Source of the DNA: Mayamaea pseudoterrestris
Taxonomy: Eukaryota > Bacillariophyta > Bacillariophyceae > Sellaphorales > Sellaphoraceae
Direction of reading: 5' to 3'
Assembly (NCBI GenBank): GCA_027923505.1
Contig: BROI01000017.1
Location: 496,001 to 560,000, forward strand
DNA length: 64,000 nucleotides
In this document: piece by piece, positions 33,313 to 42,369 of the stretch
Layout: every line of letters begins with the position of its first letter
How positions within the stretch are numbered: the first letter of the stretch is position 1
Program-made: the position numbers and the translations under genes
The notes under the pieces: model-generated
Told to the model about the DNA's origin: nothing
The model's database searches: none
The model's input: only the letters and a program-made list of their open reading frames with translations

Positions 33313-33447
33313 AATTGTTACAACTACCGGTAGTGGTAATGTACAAACTAAAGAATGGCACGTCGAGTTTTGCTGTCACTTGATAAATCGCTTCGTACGG
33401 TAAACTCGTTTTGAGCATGCGACATGCTTCGCAAACACCTGTCCATA

Positions 33448-34173
33448 TTAGATCGGGAGATCCTGGACCTTGATTTTACCATTGCCGTACATCAGTTTTA
33501 ATAATATCTGTGTCAGCCCCGAAACAAAGCCAAGGAAGCTTGGAATCACAACGTTGTAATCATTCAAGCGCAATGCCCCCACTGATGTCCAAAGAAAACC
33601 ATTAACTGTCATGGCAATCGATAGCGGAAGTGCAATGGACGCCGCTGATTTAATATCAATAACTGTCTTTAGTGAGGCCAAAGGTGACGCAAACAAGGCA
33701 ATGCAAATGGCTACGGCAGCACGTCCAACAATCTCACTCTTGTGTCTGAGCGGCGAAATTGCAACCAGCAAGGTTGCTACTATAATTGACAATGCGACTT
33801 GAAAATGTTGCTGAACAGATCCGGGCAATGTTGGAGCAGATTTTGGTGAATGCTTGATAAACTTTAACATGTAAAAGAGACCGAGAAAAATGCCTGGTCC
33901 GTTGGCAATCCAGATTTTTGGCTCCCTCTTCATAACGCCGTAGCAAGTCCATACGAAAGCATTTGCCAGCATGCTGCTGTATGGCAAGAGGGGTAGCGTC
34001 CCAACCGACTTGTCCTTGGAAATTTGCTGCATGGTTGGAATGGGCGACAAGCAGAGAATGATGCTCGATAAAGGTGCGGCCACCTGAGCGAAGTCAAGAA
34101 ACGGGCTCACGCCATTCTGTAACAGAGACGACGTCGTAGACGTTGCTGCAGAGATTGTCATTCTAGGGATCAT
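33448..34173 (-). CDS. SWEET-family sugar transporter
   Basis: A single exon of 241 residues with seven hydrophobic segments. Two MtN3/saliva repeats are visible: the first has PIPTMQQISKDKSVGTLPLLPYSSMLANAFVW split over helices 1-3, and the second FASPLASLKTVIDIKSAASI plus LPLSIAMTVNGFLW. The paired prolines in helices 1 and 5 and the Asn of MLANAFVW and MTVNGFLW are the conserved SWEET substrate-pocket positions. SWEETs are facilitative mono- or disaccharide uniporters. The membrane it sits in cannot be told; the first 25 residues are Ser/Thr-rich and not a clear plastid signal. It converges on the IGPS-like gene with 135 bases between, where one TACCGGTA copy lies (33325-33332). Confidence 0.92.
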   Translation of the reverse strand: MIPRMTISAATSTTSSLLQNGVSPFLDFAQVAAPLSSIILCLSPIPTMQQISKDKSVGTLPLLPYSSMLANAFVWTCYGVMKREPKIWIANGPGIFLGLFYMLKFIKHSPKSAPTLPGSVQQHFQVALSIIVATLLVAISPLRHKSEIVGRAAVAICIALFASPLASLKTVIDIKSAASIALPLSIAMTVNGFLWTSVGALRLNDYNVVIPSFLGFVSGLTQILLKLMYGNGKIKVQDLPI

Positions 34174-34417
34174 GGAGATTGGCTAGTAAGGAGCACGGTG
34201 GCGCTGGTTTTTGTGAGGCTTGACGCCTCGCGTCGAAAGAAGCCGATGGATTTTCTGCCGCTGCGACGTCATAAAAACCTCTCCGTTTCGTCAGCGGCTC
34301 GCCCGGCGCGCAACACAAAAGATCGCGCGCGTCGTCAGAACATTCATGTTGTTGCCTTCGACGTTTATAATATCGACCCATGTGTCTTGATTAACAGTAA
34401 ATCGCATTGATATCGAC

Positions 34418-35115
34418 ATGACAACTCCTTGTGCTTTTAGTTGCGTGTTCGGCCTTTCAGTTGCCAGCTAGAGCGCCTCGACGGCACCGACGTATTTTTT
34501 TTTCGTACTCGCGAGAAAGCCAACAAGCACGACAAGCTACTGCTTTGAGATTTAATCCAATTGACGCATGGGATGCTTACAATGATGCACTCCAAGCTTC
34601 GCCATTGGCAGTCAAAAGTGTCACGGCATGTGTGCTGCTCGGAGCCGCTGATTGACCGGCCAGGTGCTTGAACAAAAGTTACAAGGCAACGCGGACGACG
34701 AAACAAGTACGGACTGGGCACTGGGCTAGAGCAGCTCGAATAGCATTCTTTGGTCTCGTATTACTAGCACCATGGAAGCACTTTTACTACGAGCAACTAC
34801 GGTAGACAGCGCCATTCCTCCAGCAACAGAACCATTCGGCAACAAATGGAGTCAAGGTTATCATCGACCAGCTTGTACACAGGCACCCATCTTACAATTC
34901 TCATATGTGTATTCCTCGGTCTACTTGAAGGGAAGCCTGTTGATGCAATACAAAAGCAACTTGACAAGGATTATAAAGACACACTTATTGCTAACTGGAA
35001 ACTTTGGGTGCCAGCCACGATCGTATACATTGGATTCGTCCCCCCCATTCTGCGCGTGCTATATCTCATTGTCATCTTTTGGACGGAGCATCTTTTTATC
35101 GCTATAGTTAAATAG
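34418..35115 (+). pseudogene. Mpv17/PMP22-family membrane protein, frameshifted copy
   Basis: The family is clear but the frame changes repeatedly. Segments in order: a signal-like start (MTTPCAF then LLVACSAFQLPARAP, an SAF plastid-type cut); NPIDAWDAYNDALQASPLAV up to VLLGAAD; TGQVLEQKLQGNADDETSTDW; ARAARIAFFGLVLLAPWKHF; VDSAIPPATEPFGNK; GVKVIIDQLVHRHP; and LTILICVFLGLLEG through ANWKLWVPATIVYIGFVPP to the stop at 35113-35115. These match the Mpv17 consensus from end to end (GDxxxQ, GPxxHxWY, KxxxDQ, LEG, NWxxWxPxQ). At least six single-base-type frame changes lie near 34436, 34653, 34722, 34802, 34846 and 34880. No GT-AG intron explains them. Either a recent pseudogene or local sequence error; the rest of the window shows no such damage. 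Confidence 0.72.
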
Positions 35116-35214
35116 AAAGGAAGATTAACCTGTATTGAATGACATGGCATATACTGGATAAACCTGAGTTGCAGTAAACGAAATGCGCTGGCATGAACCA
35201 ATCATCTAGCGATT

Positions 35215-36614
35215 CTACAGAGCCCCAAGATCCGCGAAAGCAATGAGAGAGACTTCAAGCTTTTTCAAATCTCCACTACCGGCACCATGTAGCCGAGATG
35301 ATGCATTCTTTATCAAGGGCACAACTGGCATGGCAGCCTCCATTTTCATGCTCAATGGACCAAGCTCGGCATGAACAAAGCGCCATTCCATTGGAAGTAG
35401 CTCCGTCTCCTGAGTTTCATTTATTGCTACGCGAAGTTTTTCAAACGTGATATCGGGTTTGACAAACAAGAATCCACGTCTTGTTCCAACTTCATCTTGC
35501 TTATTCGTTACAAAAATCTGGCATGCCACATCGTCCCCATCAGAGCTTGTGCTTTGAGCGGTCGTGGCAGCGGCTGACTCTATCAACTGCGTCTTCCGAC
35601 GTTTGGTAGGAGACGTGACATCAAGACCAGAAGCGGTGTTCTCTGTTGACAAAGTCGCTTGCGATGACAGCGATGGCCTTTTCGCCAGGGTCCTCCGCAC
35701 TGATCCACCTTTAGGGAGCGAACGCTTGGCCGTAGTTTTCTTTATCAGCTTGGACGACACCATAGCTTGATTGAATTCATCTTTGGAAGCTGGAGCCTCC
35801 ACGGACTCGATGCGCTTGTCAACTGGAATGTGGGCTTCTAGATTTGCAATTTGGAGGGCCTTGACGAAGTCGGAACGGCGGCTGCCACCCTTGGCTGTGA
35901 TTCCCTTTCCAAGGTGGTAATCTCTCGCTAGACCTTCTTCCCAAGCTGCCACCTTGCTGGGAATTAATACCGCAAAAGGAACGTCGTGACAATGAAAGAA
36001 ATAGCAAAGATGACGCTTTCCAAGATCTGCGAGGACACATGTTAGTTGAAAACAAGCCATGTAGCTTCAAGCCGACATGGCTGTTTACTTACATTTGCGA
36101 GCTTCCGCCCGGGTTGTCCCAAGCGTGTATCGCGGATCGTATACAATACTCGGCCACCAACCATACCCACCACCACCTTGAGCCCACACAATGGAACCAA
36201 AGAGAGACGAGAACTGTGGCGGCAAGGCGGCAACCATCTCGTCCAGCTCATCTCCGTAACTGGTACAGTTAGCTGATTTAGTGAAACAAGAGTGGACCGT
36301 AAGCAGATGAATATTAGGTCAGACACATTTTCATTTGTTCACGTACAACAGTACCAATTGTTCTGTGGCACGCTTGCCAATGGCGGAACAAGGCACCCCA
36401 TGTGATACTCCGCATTGCATTTATCGCAAATGAGCATTTCCTCGTAATTGTTGTCTTGCTTGCATAACACACAGCCTTCTGTCGGAGGAATTGTCGTTTT
36501 CGTAGCGATGGGCATTGCGGTGCTCAGATATGGTTTGCCTACCGTCGACAGTTCCGTATCCACTCGAGATGCGCGTGCTGCTCGTGTATTTTGGCTGCCA
36601 CTTGCCGATGCCAT
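35215..36614 (-). CDS. PHD finger plus PWWP-like domain chromatin reader
   Basis: Three exons: 36614-36347, 36272-36093 and 36026-35215, both introns GT-AG in phase 1 (GTACGT...TCAG and GTAAGT...GCAG), giving 419 residues. The PHD finger (about 48-93) is CVLCKQDNNYEEMLICDKC, then HMGC and WYCSNC; its last zinc ligand lies in exon 2, which supports the splice. The next region (about 115-160) has SIVWAQGGGGYGWWPSIVYD, the PWWP core, continued by KYLGKRHLCYFFHCHDVPFAV across the second junction. The C-terminal half is basic and low-complexity (TSPTKRRKTQ), with a final globular part of unknown kind. Such PHD-PWWP pairs read histone H3 tails and methyl-lysine on nucleosomes. It is nuclear by inference. 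Confidence 0.87.
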
Positions 36615-37080
36615 GATCGAATTGACCTGCTCAAGAGAAAATATATAGTATCACGGTAAGTCTTACAGAGCTAATTTAACCATAGCATTTGTGCTAAGCT
36701 AAAGAAGCGTCGCATAGCCTGTGGTACGAAGAGTACGTCGTATGCACGAACTTTTTAGTACCGGTACGGCTTTTCTGCGCATAAATCGAAGACGGCCGAG
36801 AACAACATCAGCCACGACCATGGACGACTCGTCATCACTCACGCCATAAACTGACAATCCTTTCATCGCTTCACGTTTCGACAACTTACTGCAAGACTTC
36901 TTAAAAGGGAGACGGTTAGATTTACCAAGTGTCGGATCCTTCAGCGTGGATCAAAATTGACTCCGCATCTCGATACGTAATCCACGCGTCACTTCCGCTT
37001 GCAGCCGCTCACGATTCCATAGTCCTCCGTCGTCAGCCTCTAAAAAACTTGCTCTTCTTCATCGCTATAAACATACAATT
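36615..37080. promoter_or_regulatory. Divergent promoter region, PHD-PWWP / RING-H2
   Basis: 466 bases between two head-to-head starts. TACCGGTA lies at 36759-36766. A minus-strand frame stays open for about 84 codons (36950 to 36699) with an ATG at 36866, but has no known product and is listed under rejected items. Confidence 0.45.
36759..36766. promoter_or_regulatory. TACCGGTA palindrome in a divergent promoter
   Basis: An exact copy 145 bases from the PHD-PWWP start and 315 bases from the RING-H2 start. Confidence 0.4.
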
Positions 37081-38697
37081 ATGAGCAGAGACGAGCCTTC
37101 GTCTCCCGAAGTCCAGGAAATGTCTAATTGTGATTGCTGTGGCAAGATGGTTCCGACGGCAAATTTGTTGCTTCACGAACGACGGTGTCCCAATCGCAAA
37201 TTGCCTGCGCAGCAAGCTCAAGAGGACCAGCATTTTATGGATATCGACAATAGCTACGAAATGGATGAAGAGGAGCAAGACATAACGATGATGATGCCGC
37301 CTGCGTCGACGGCTGCGGCGGCGCATGCGTCGGCTCCGCTGGAGATTTACGACACTGACACGGACGACTCGGTGCGTTACATGAGTCCGCCAATGTCTCC
37401 AAACGATACGACTCGGTCAGTAATGCGGGCGCAAGCAGCGTATAGCGACAATAATGCGGCGGCTGCTGCTGCGCTTCCAGTAGTGAATGGCTATGTCGTG
37501 GTGGATCGGCCAGACTCAACGTCGCCATCGTTACATGCCCAAAGCGGATCGAATTTGAATGCAAGTACAAACGGCAACAGTCCCTCAAGTCCTTGGCAGC
37601 GCCTTGCGAGCGGGTTTTCGCATGTCATTTGCCCTGGTCCCGGCGCGACTGCCGCGTTTGCTAGTGGCCGAAACTCATCGCCTCCTGTCACACATTATCC
37701 TGGAGCTCGTCGACGAACTAATGGCAATACTACCCATCACGCAGCTCCTAGCCGCTCTCCTATTGACTTGACGAGCGATGAAGAAGGCGCTATGTGGCCT
37801 TGTCCGCAATGCACGCTACTTAATCCTATCAGTCGGACGACTTGTGACGCTTGTCGCCACAAGAAGGATGCTCCATTGCAAAATGATTGTCCACGCGCAC
37901 AAGAACGACAATACATTCATCGTTCACAACAGCAGCAGCAACAACAACCACGATCGTCGCACCAGCCCATGCGCACGACTCAAAATGTTGCCATTGGTGG
38001 AGCGGTGCTTGGAGGAGTTTTGGGTGCGGCGAGTGCCATGGCGCGAGGACGTCCAGTGGCTGGAGCGGCCTTGGATGGCGCTTTGAACGGAGCTGTAGGA
38101 AGCGTCTTTCTCAACGGAATCGCGCAACAAGTGGATCGAAGCAGCGGTGGATTTGAAAGTCGTGCTCAAAGTGTTGGACATTCTTCGTCGCGTGCGATGG
38201 AGAATAATTCTCGTCGACGCCGCGACGTGGAGCAAACTGCCTTGGATGACATGTTCATGATGCAGTTCATGCAACAGGAATTCAACAGAGGGCATGCGCT
38301 CTATGGACGAGATCGCCGTCGACGACATCCTGCTGCATTGATGGACCCGAGTGCAGAACTGGCAATGGCGTTGCAGGAAATGCAAGCGCGGCAGCAAGGG
38401 CGACATGTGGATGTTTCGCGCATGTCCTACGAAGAACTTTTGGCGCGGTTTGGAGACGGTTCCGAGAATCGCGGAGCATCGGACGTTCAGCTCCGCGAGC
38501 TGCCAGTCCAGACGATTCAAGACATTGATAAACTCGGGGAGGACGGCAAGGAGTGTTCCATTTGCTTGGACGAGTTCAAGGCTGGCGACAAGCGCAAGAC
38601 ACTACCTTGCTTGCATGGATTTCATGAAGCGTGCGCGAACAAGTGGTTGCGCACCAATGCATCGTGTCCAATTTGCAAGCATCGCGTGGGAGAGTGA
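37081..38697 (+). CDS. RING-H2 protein with SUMO-interacting motif and RanBP2-type zinc finger
   Basis: A single exon of 538 residues. In order: a small zinc finger at 16-40 (CDCCGKMVPTANLLLHERRC, TRAF-type-like), acidic and alanine-rich linkers, a probable SUMO-interacting motif near 224 (PIDLTSDEEG), a RanBP2-type zinc finger at about 238-262 (WPCPQCTLLNPISRTTCDAC), a Gln run, a glycine/alanine-rich hydrophobic stretch (GGAVLGGVLGAASAMA), a charged helix, and a RING-H2 at about 490-536 with CSICLDEF, CLHGFHEAC and CPIC in canonical spacing. The RING predicts an E3 ubiquitin ligase. The SIM suggests it targets SUMO-conjugated proteins, and the RanBP2-type finger may bind ubiquitin or RNA. 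Location is probably nuclear. There is no intron. Confidence 0.88.
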   Translation: MSRDEPSSPEVQEMSNCDCCGKMVPTANLLLHERRCPNRKLPAQQAQEDQHFMDIDNSYEMDEEEQDITMMMPPASTAAAAHASAPLEIYDTDTDDSVRYMSPPMSPNDTTRSVMRAQAAYSDNNAAAAAALPVVNGYVVVDRPDSTSPSLHAQSGSNLNASTNGNSPSSPWQRLASGFSHVICPGPGATAAFASGRNSSPPVTHYPGARRRTNGNTTHHAAPSRSPIDLTSDEEGAMWPCPQCTLLNPISRTTCDACRHKKDAPLQNDCPRAQERQYIHRSQQQQQQQPRSSHQPMRTTQNVAIGGAVLGGVLGAASAMARGRPVAGAALDGALNGAVGSVFLNGIAQQVDRSSGGFESRAQSVGHSSSRAMENNSRRRRDVEQTALDDMFMMQFMQQEFNRGHALYGRDRRRRHPAALMDPSAELAMALQEMQARQQGRHVDVSRMSYEELLARFGDGSENRGASDVQLRELPVQTIQDIDKLGEDGKECSICLDEFKAGDKRKTLPCLHGFHEACANKWLRTNASCPICKHRVGE

Positions 38698-38976
38698 TTG
38701 TGATACCGATACCGGTAGGTCTGATTTGTCATCAACGAACTACCCTTCGTGCGGGACAGTAGCTAACTAACATGAACAAATGCGATGGGACTGTCGTGAG
38801 CCAAGTTTCCGGCGTATTGTAGTAAAAGGCAATTTGGTATGTACTAACTATAAGCAATGATTGGTATTATCTTGTTTAAACGTGTTTATACATTCAGACT
38901 CTTCCCGCTACAAGTAAGTCCACAAAGAGTGTGATTTAGTGGGAAATGTAGTAAAAAATGGCATGCTGCTTCCATG

Positions 38977-39660
38977 CTAGACAAAGGTTGAAATCGGCAC
39001 CGGCTCCATACTCTCCGCATGTGGCGACACGAAACCCCGACGTATCATGTACTGGTCATAGTATAGCTTCGCCCTTGTCCAGTACAAATCACCAACATGT
39101 CGTCTCAGCCGTTGCTCCACCGCCTCCTGCAGCGGCGAGTAATTGGCATCGCCCATGCGGTTGCCTCGGGTGCATTCCCTGACAACCGCCTTGGCGCGCG
39201 GCTTGAGGCGAGGGTCGTCACTCTTGTCCAAACATTTAAACAATATTTTTATAAAAATAAGAAAGCGCTCCTGCTCTGTTAGGTCGCGTTGTCGACGAAC
39301 TTGCAGTCGATTATCCATGTTATGCAGCATAGTGCTTGGTAGCGAAAAGCTTGGAACCGTCTGAAGGGAAAAATTGGAGAGTGACGGTGCGCACATGTTC
39401 AAGGTTGTAGTGGACGAAGTATCGGACGGAGCACCGAACGAAGAGATGGTTTCGGATAAAAGATCAAGATGTGGAGTCTTGTCGAAAAAGTGTTGCTGGA
39501 ATTGTTGTTGTTGAAGTTGCTGATGCACCTGCTGTTGTTGCTGGGATTCCTGATGCGCTTGATCGAAACAAGCGTCGTCGTTGTTCAATAGCGTCGAGCG
39601 AGATTGTGAGAAGAATGCTCTCAATATCTCCATATTCTGATTCGCATCATTAGCATCCAT
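38977..39660 (-). CDS. Conserved-looking algal protein of unknown function
   Basis: A single exon of 227 residues from MDANDANQNMEILRAFF at 39660; the frame is open a few codons upstream but without an ATG. The N-terminal half is low-complexity with long Gln runs (residues 40-60). The C-terminal half (about 130-220) is a compact basic helical domain: ERFLIFIKILFKCLDKSDD, RLKPRAKAVVRECTRGNRMG, then LQEAVEQRLRRHVGDLYWTR. From memory, a similar domain recurs in diatom proteins with Gln-rich N-termini, but I know no function for it. Poly-Gln plus a basic helical domain would suit a nuclear regulator; that is a guess. Its promoter faces the small two-exon gene at 39814. Confidence 0.7.
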   Translation of the reverse strand: MDANDANQNMEILRAFFSQSRSTLLNNDDACFDQAHQESQQQQQVHQQLQQQQFQQHFFDKTPHLDLLSETISSFGAPSDTSSTTTLNMCAPSLSNFSLQTVPSFSLPSTMLHNMDNRLQVRRQRDLTEQERFLIFIKILFKCLDKSDDPRLKPRAKAVVRECTRGNRMGDANYSPLQEAVEQRLRRHVGDLYWTRAKLYYDQYMIRRGFVSPHAESMEPVPISTFV

Positions 39661-39806
39661 CTTGCCAGTCAAATTGCAGAGACAAGGCGATCAATATGGC
39701 CGACCAGCAAGACCTTCTCGTTCAGTCCGCTTGCAACCCGAAGCGCTTTCGCGAAGTGAATCTTTGTGGTCCGTGGAGCCTCATCCAGACACGGAAACGA
39801 ATTTGA

Positions 39807-39814
39807 TGACGTCA
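39807..39814. promoter_or_regulatory. CRE-like TGACGTCA touching a start codon
   Basis: TGACGTCA, the bZIP/CRE palindrome, ends at the A of the proposed ATG at 39814, in the 153-base divergent promoter of two genes. TGACGT motifs act as CO2/cAMP response elements in diatoms; that role here is inference. Confidence 0.3.
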
Positions 39815-40288
39815 TGATTCTCCGACGAATCGTGGTTTCGCGGCAATACTCGTCGCATCGGGAGTGCTTTTCCCGCTTGCAAATTCGTCCCGTATCGAGT
39901 GCAGCTTCTCATTTGCCCTTGCGGGGAATCACGCCATCAAAGCTACAGTGAGTTAAGACACAAGACTTTCGGGTATGTTTGTTGAAGTCGCTAGTACTGT
40001 TCTAGCTATTCGTCGATACCTGCGGCAACCATCGTTGTAGGTGGGCCAATATCCGATCCGATTCCAATGACACTGGCCTCGCTGTGCTTTGACATTGATT
40101 CCGATTTGAGCCATTCGTACACATTGGGAGAAGACGAGAGGCGTACACCAAGAGTAAGAAGTAATTGCGAAGCCTGTGGCGGTAAGATTCATTTGTGGAC
40201 GCCAAGGACAGCGTCCTTCTCATTGTCGCCGCGGTCCCGACTCGTCCGCACTGCTGCGAAAACCATGCTGCCAAAATGTGAAGCTTAG
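39814..40288 (+). CDS. Small two-exon protein, possibly mitochondrial
   Basis: Exon 1 is 39814-39947 and exon 2 40006-40288. The 58-base intron has a strong donor (CA-GTGAGT) and a TCTAG acceptor, phase 2, and the joined frame has no stop for 138 residues. The N-terminus MILRRIVVSRQYSSHRECF is basic and Ser-rich, like a mitochondrial presequence. The middle reads VVGGPISDPIPMTLASLCFD then an acidic helix, and one CEAC pair near residue 102 could be half of a zinc knuckle (SNCEACGGK). A further donor-like GGTAAGATT follows it, so the C-terminus may be spliced differently. No family is recognised. It is divergent from the Gln-rich protein gene. Confidence 0.55.
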
Positions 40289-40579
40289 AGAACGTTGTTG
40301 CTAAAATGACCATTCACTAACGTTTACAACCAAGCCGTGATGTCATTTGGCTGCCAAATTCACCAAAGGACTTGCCGGGTTTTTTAGTGCCGCAACGACA
40401 AACACGAAGAATCGGATGAGCCGTTGCTTCGATGATCGGCATGCGCGGCATTTCGCATTGATGCCTCGTTCATCCTTCCATTCGGCAACCTTTTAACCTG
40501 CAAGTTAAAGCAGACAAGAAAGGCGAATATTGTAGTAGAGGAAGTAGAGAGGAAGAATCTATTCATAGCCGTACTAATT

Positions 40580-42346
40580 ATGGATTCCGAAGCAGCAAGA
40601 CCTGGCGAAAACGAAGTCGTCTCGGTGCACTCGTCATCAGCCTCGGAGATGGACGATTGTAGCAGTACCGGTAGCAGTGACAGTGACGATGACTCCACCT
40701 TGGGATCCTCGACTTCTGTAAGCTCTCCAGAGTCGTCTCCTGTTTCCAAGACCAACGTCGTCGTGCCTCGGACACTGAAGGAGAATATCAACATCGAACC
40801 GAGAAACGGCGTATTCACATTGACAAAGGCACCCTCCAACTTTGCCGTGACGCAGAACAACACGAAACAATTACCGGCCGAGCCACTGTTAGCATCTGAA
40901 AACAACATGAAGAAAAATGAAAAAGTTGAACGTACAGATGCAGCAAAGAAACCACAAGCAGCTCGCAAGCGCAAAACCAAGGCTCATGACAAAAATGAGC
41001 GCTCTGAGTTGCAGCAGCTGCATGAGGCAGCCTTGCATCCACCACGGCGTGTTCGCCGTACTCCGCTTGAAGGAGTCGAAGCAGAGCAACGGCGAGTTCA
41101 GCAGGAGATTGCCGCAGCACGGCAGCGCCTTGTGGCGCAGCGAACAGGTGACAATGTTAAGAAGGAAAGTGCGCCATGCAGTAAGATCGCCTCGACTGAA
41201 GACGATAAGCCGGTTCAGATGGAGAACGCTGCAGCAAGAATTACTGAAGCCGTAGCGAAACCTCAAGCTCTACAGACTTTAGCGAACGTTGCTACTGCAG
41301 CGGTAGCTGCAAGGCCACACGCCAGCACACAGGAGACAACTCTAGTGACCGTACCTCCCCAAACGAAAGTTCATGCAGCCTGTAATGTTCCAGACAAGCC
41401 TCACCCTTCAAGACCGCAAGCTGTGGAAGACGAAAGTACAACGCAGAAGGGACCCACACAAGCAATTGCTGCCGCGGCACCTATAGCAGCAGCAAAGCCA
41501 GCTCCAATCGCGACAAGTGCCAAGGGCGTCCCCAATTATACGTCAAACCCTGCTACTACACCATCTGGAACGAAAACAAAATCTGTTGCAACGTCTGCAT
41601 CCTCCAGCAGCAGTAAACCTCGAAAGAAGAAGCAGACTTTTGATGAGCAAGTGCTTTCGCACATGCTTCTTGCTTTCAAGCCATTCACGTTGAAGACGCT
41701 TGCGCAAGAACTTAAAACTACAGACACAATCGTTAACTTTTCCATGCTAACTATGATTGACAAGGGTTTGGTCATTAAAAAGGACTTTGTATCTGCGAAC
41801 GGCAGCAATACCAAGACTTTGTATTGGGCTAATCACGGTGTTACGGCCAAGGAGCTTTCAACGGTGCCAAAAAAAGCAACTATCGATGAAATGCAAGTGA
41901 CCAAACACGAACTTAACCAATTCAACAGTCAGAACGCCGCACTTCACCGTGAGCTTGCCGCTGTTTCGGAAACGGCTTCCAATGACGACTTGAAGCAACA
42001 AGTTCTTGCGCAAGAGTCGCAGCTTAAGGACATTATCAATCAGCTGGATGGCATAAAGGATCGCATTCGCAGCCAGCAGCAGCCACCAGCCGTACCTTTA
42101 CGAATTTTGGGACGCGTTGTTCCCAAGAGTGCGGCGCAAATTGCCCGCGAGCAGTGTCCACGTCGGACCAAGATTCGCATCAACAGTATGCGCAGTGAAT
42201 GGAAAATTCGCAAGGACAAGTGCATTAACTTTATCGATACGCTCGCAGATTGCCTGGAAAAGTGTCCAAAAGAGGTTGTCAAGCTTCTTGACCTTGAAAC
42301 TGACGAAATGGTTGGCGTGTGCATGCCTCCAAAGCATGTTGTTTAA
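40580..42346 (+). CDS. HOP2: Hop2/TBPIP-like meiotic recombination protein with a long N-terminal extension
   Basis: A single exon of 588 residues. The last 235 residues follow the Hop2 (PSMC3IP) plan: a winged helix from about 353 (FDEQVLSHMLLAFKPFTLKT, then TMIDKGLVIKKDF and KTLYWAN), a coiled coil (LNQFNSQNAALHRELAAVSE, LKDIINQLDGIKDRI), and the terminal helical domain (RRTKIRINSMRSEWKIRKDK, then LEKCPKEVVKLLDLETDE) like the KEWRKRKR...GIETDED end of animal Hop2. Hop2 pairs with Mnd1 and stimulates Dmc1/Rad51 strand invasion. The first 350 residues are extra, disordered and rich in Ser, Ala, Pro and Lys; usual Hop2 is about 220 residues. The stop lies 23 bases from the stop of the next, convergent gene. 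Confidence 0.8.
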   Translation: MDSEAARPGENEVVSVHSSSASEMDDCSSTGSSDSDDDSTLGSSTSVSSPESSPVSKTNVVVPRTLKENINIEPRNGVFTLTKAPSNFAVTQNNTKQLPAEPLLASENNMKKNEKVERTDAAKKPQAARKRKTKAHDKNERSELQQLHEAALHPPRRVRRTPLEGVEAEQRRVQQEIAAARQRLVAQRTGDNVKKESAPCSKIASTEDDKPVQMENAAARITEAVAKPQALQTLANVATAAVAARPHASTQETTLVTVPPQTKVHAACNVPDKPHPSRPQAVEDESTTQKGPTQAIAAAAPIAAAKPAPIATSAKGVPNYTSNPATTPSGTKTKSVATSASSSSSKPRKKKQTFDEQVLSHMLLAFKPFTLKTLAQELKTTDTIVNFSMLTMIDKGLVIKKDFVSANGSNTKTLYWANHGVTAKELSTVPKKATIDEMQVTKHELNQFNSQNAALHRELAAVSETASNDDLKQQVLAQESQLKDIINQLDGIKDRIRSQQQPPAVPLRILGRVVPKSAAQIAREQCPRRTKIRINSMRSEWKIRKDKCINFIDTLADCLEKCPKEVVKLLDLETDEMVGVCMPPKHVV

Positions 42347-42369
42347 GACGCTGTCGCCCGTCATTTTTG

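Noticed and set aside
36699-36950. Minus-strand frame open for about 84 codons upstream of the PHD-PWWP gene
   Set aside because: It has only an internal ATG (36866), no recognisable product, and lies in a divergent promoter with a TACCGGTA copy inside it.
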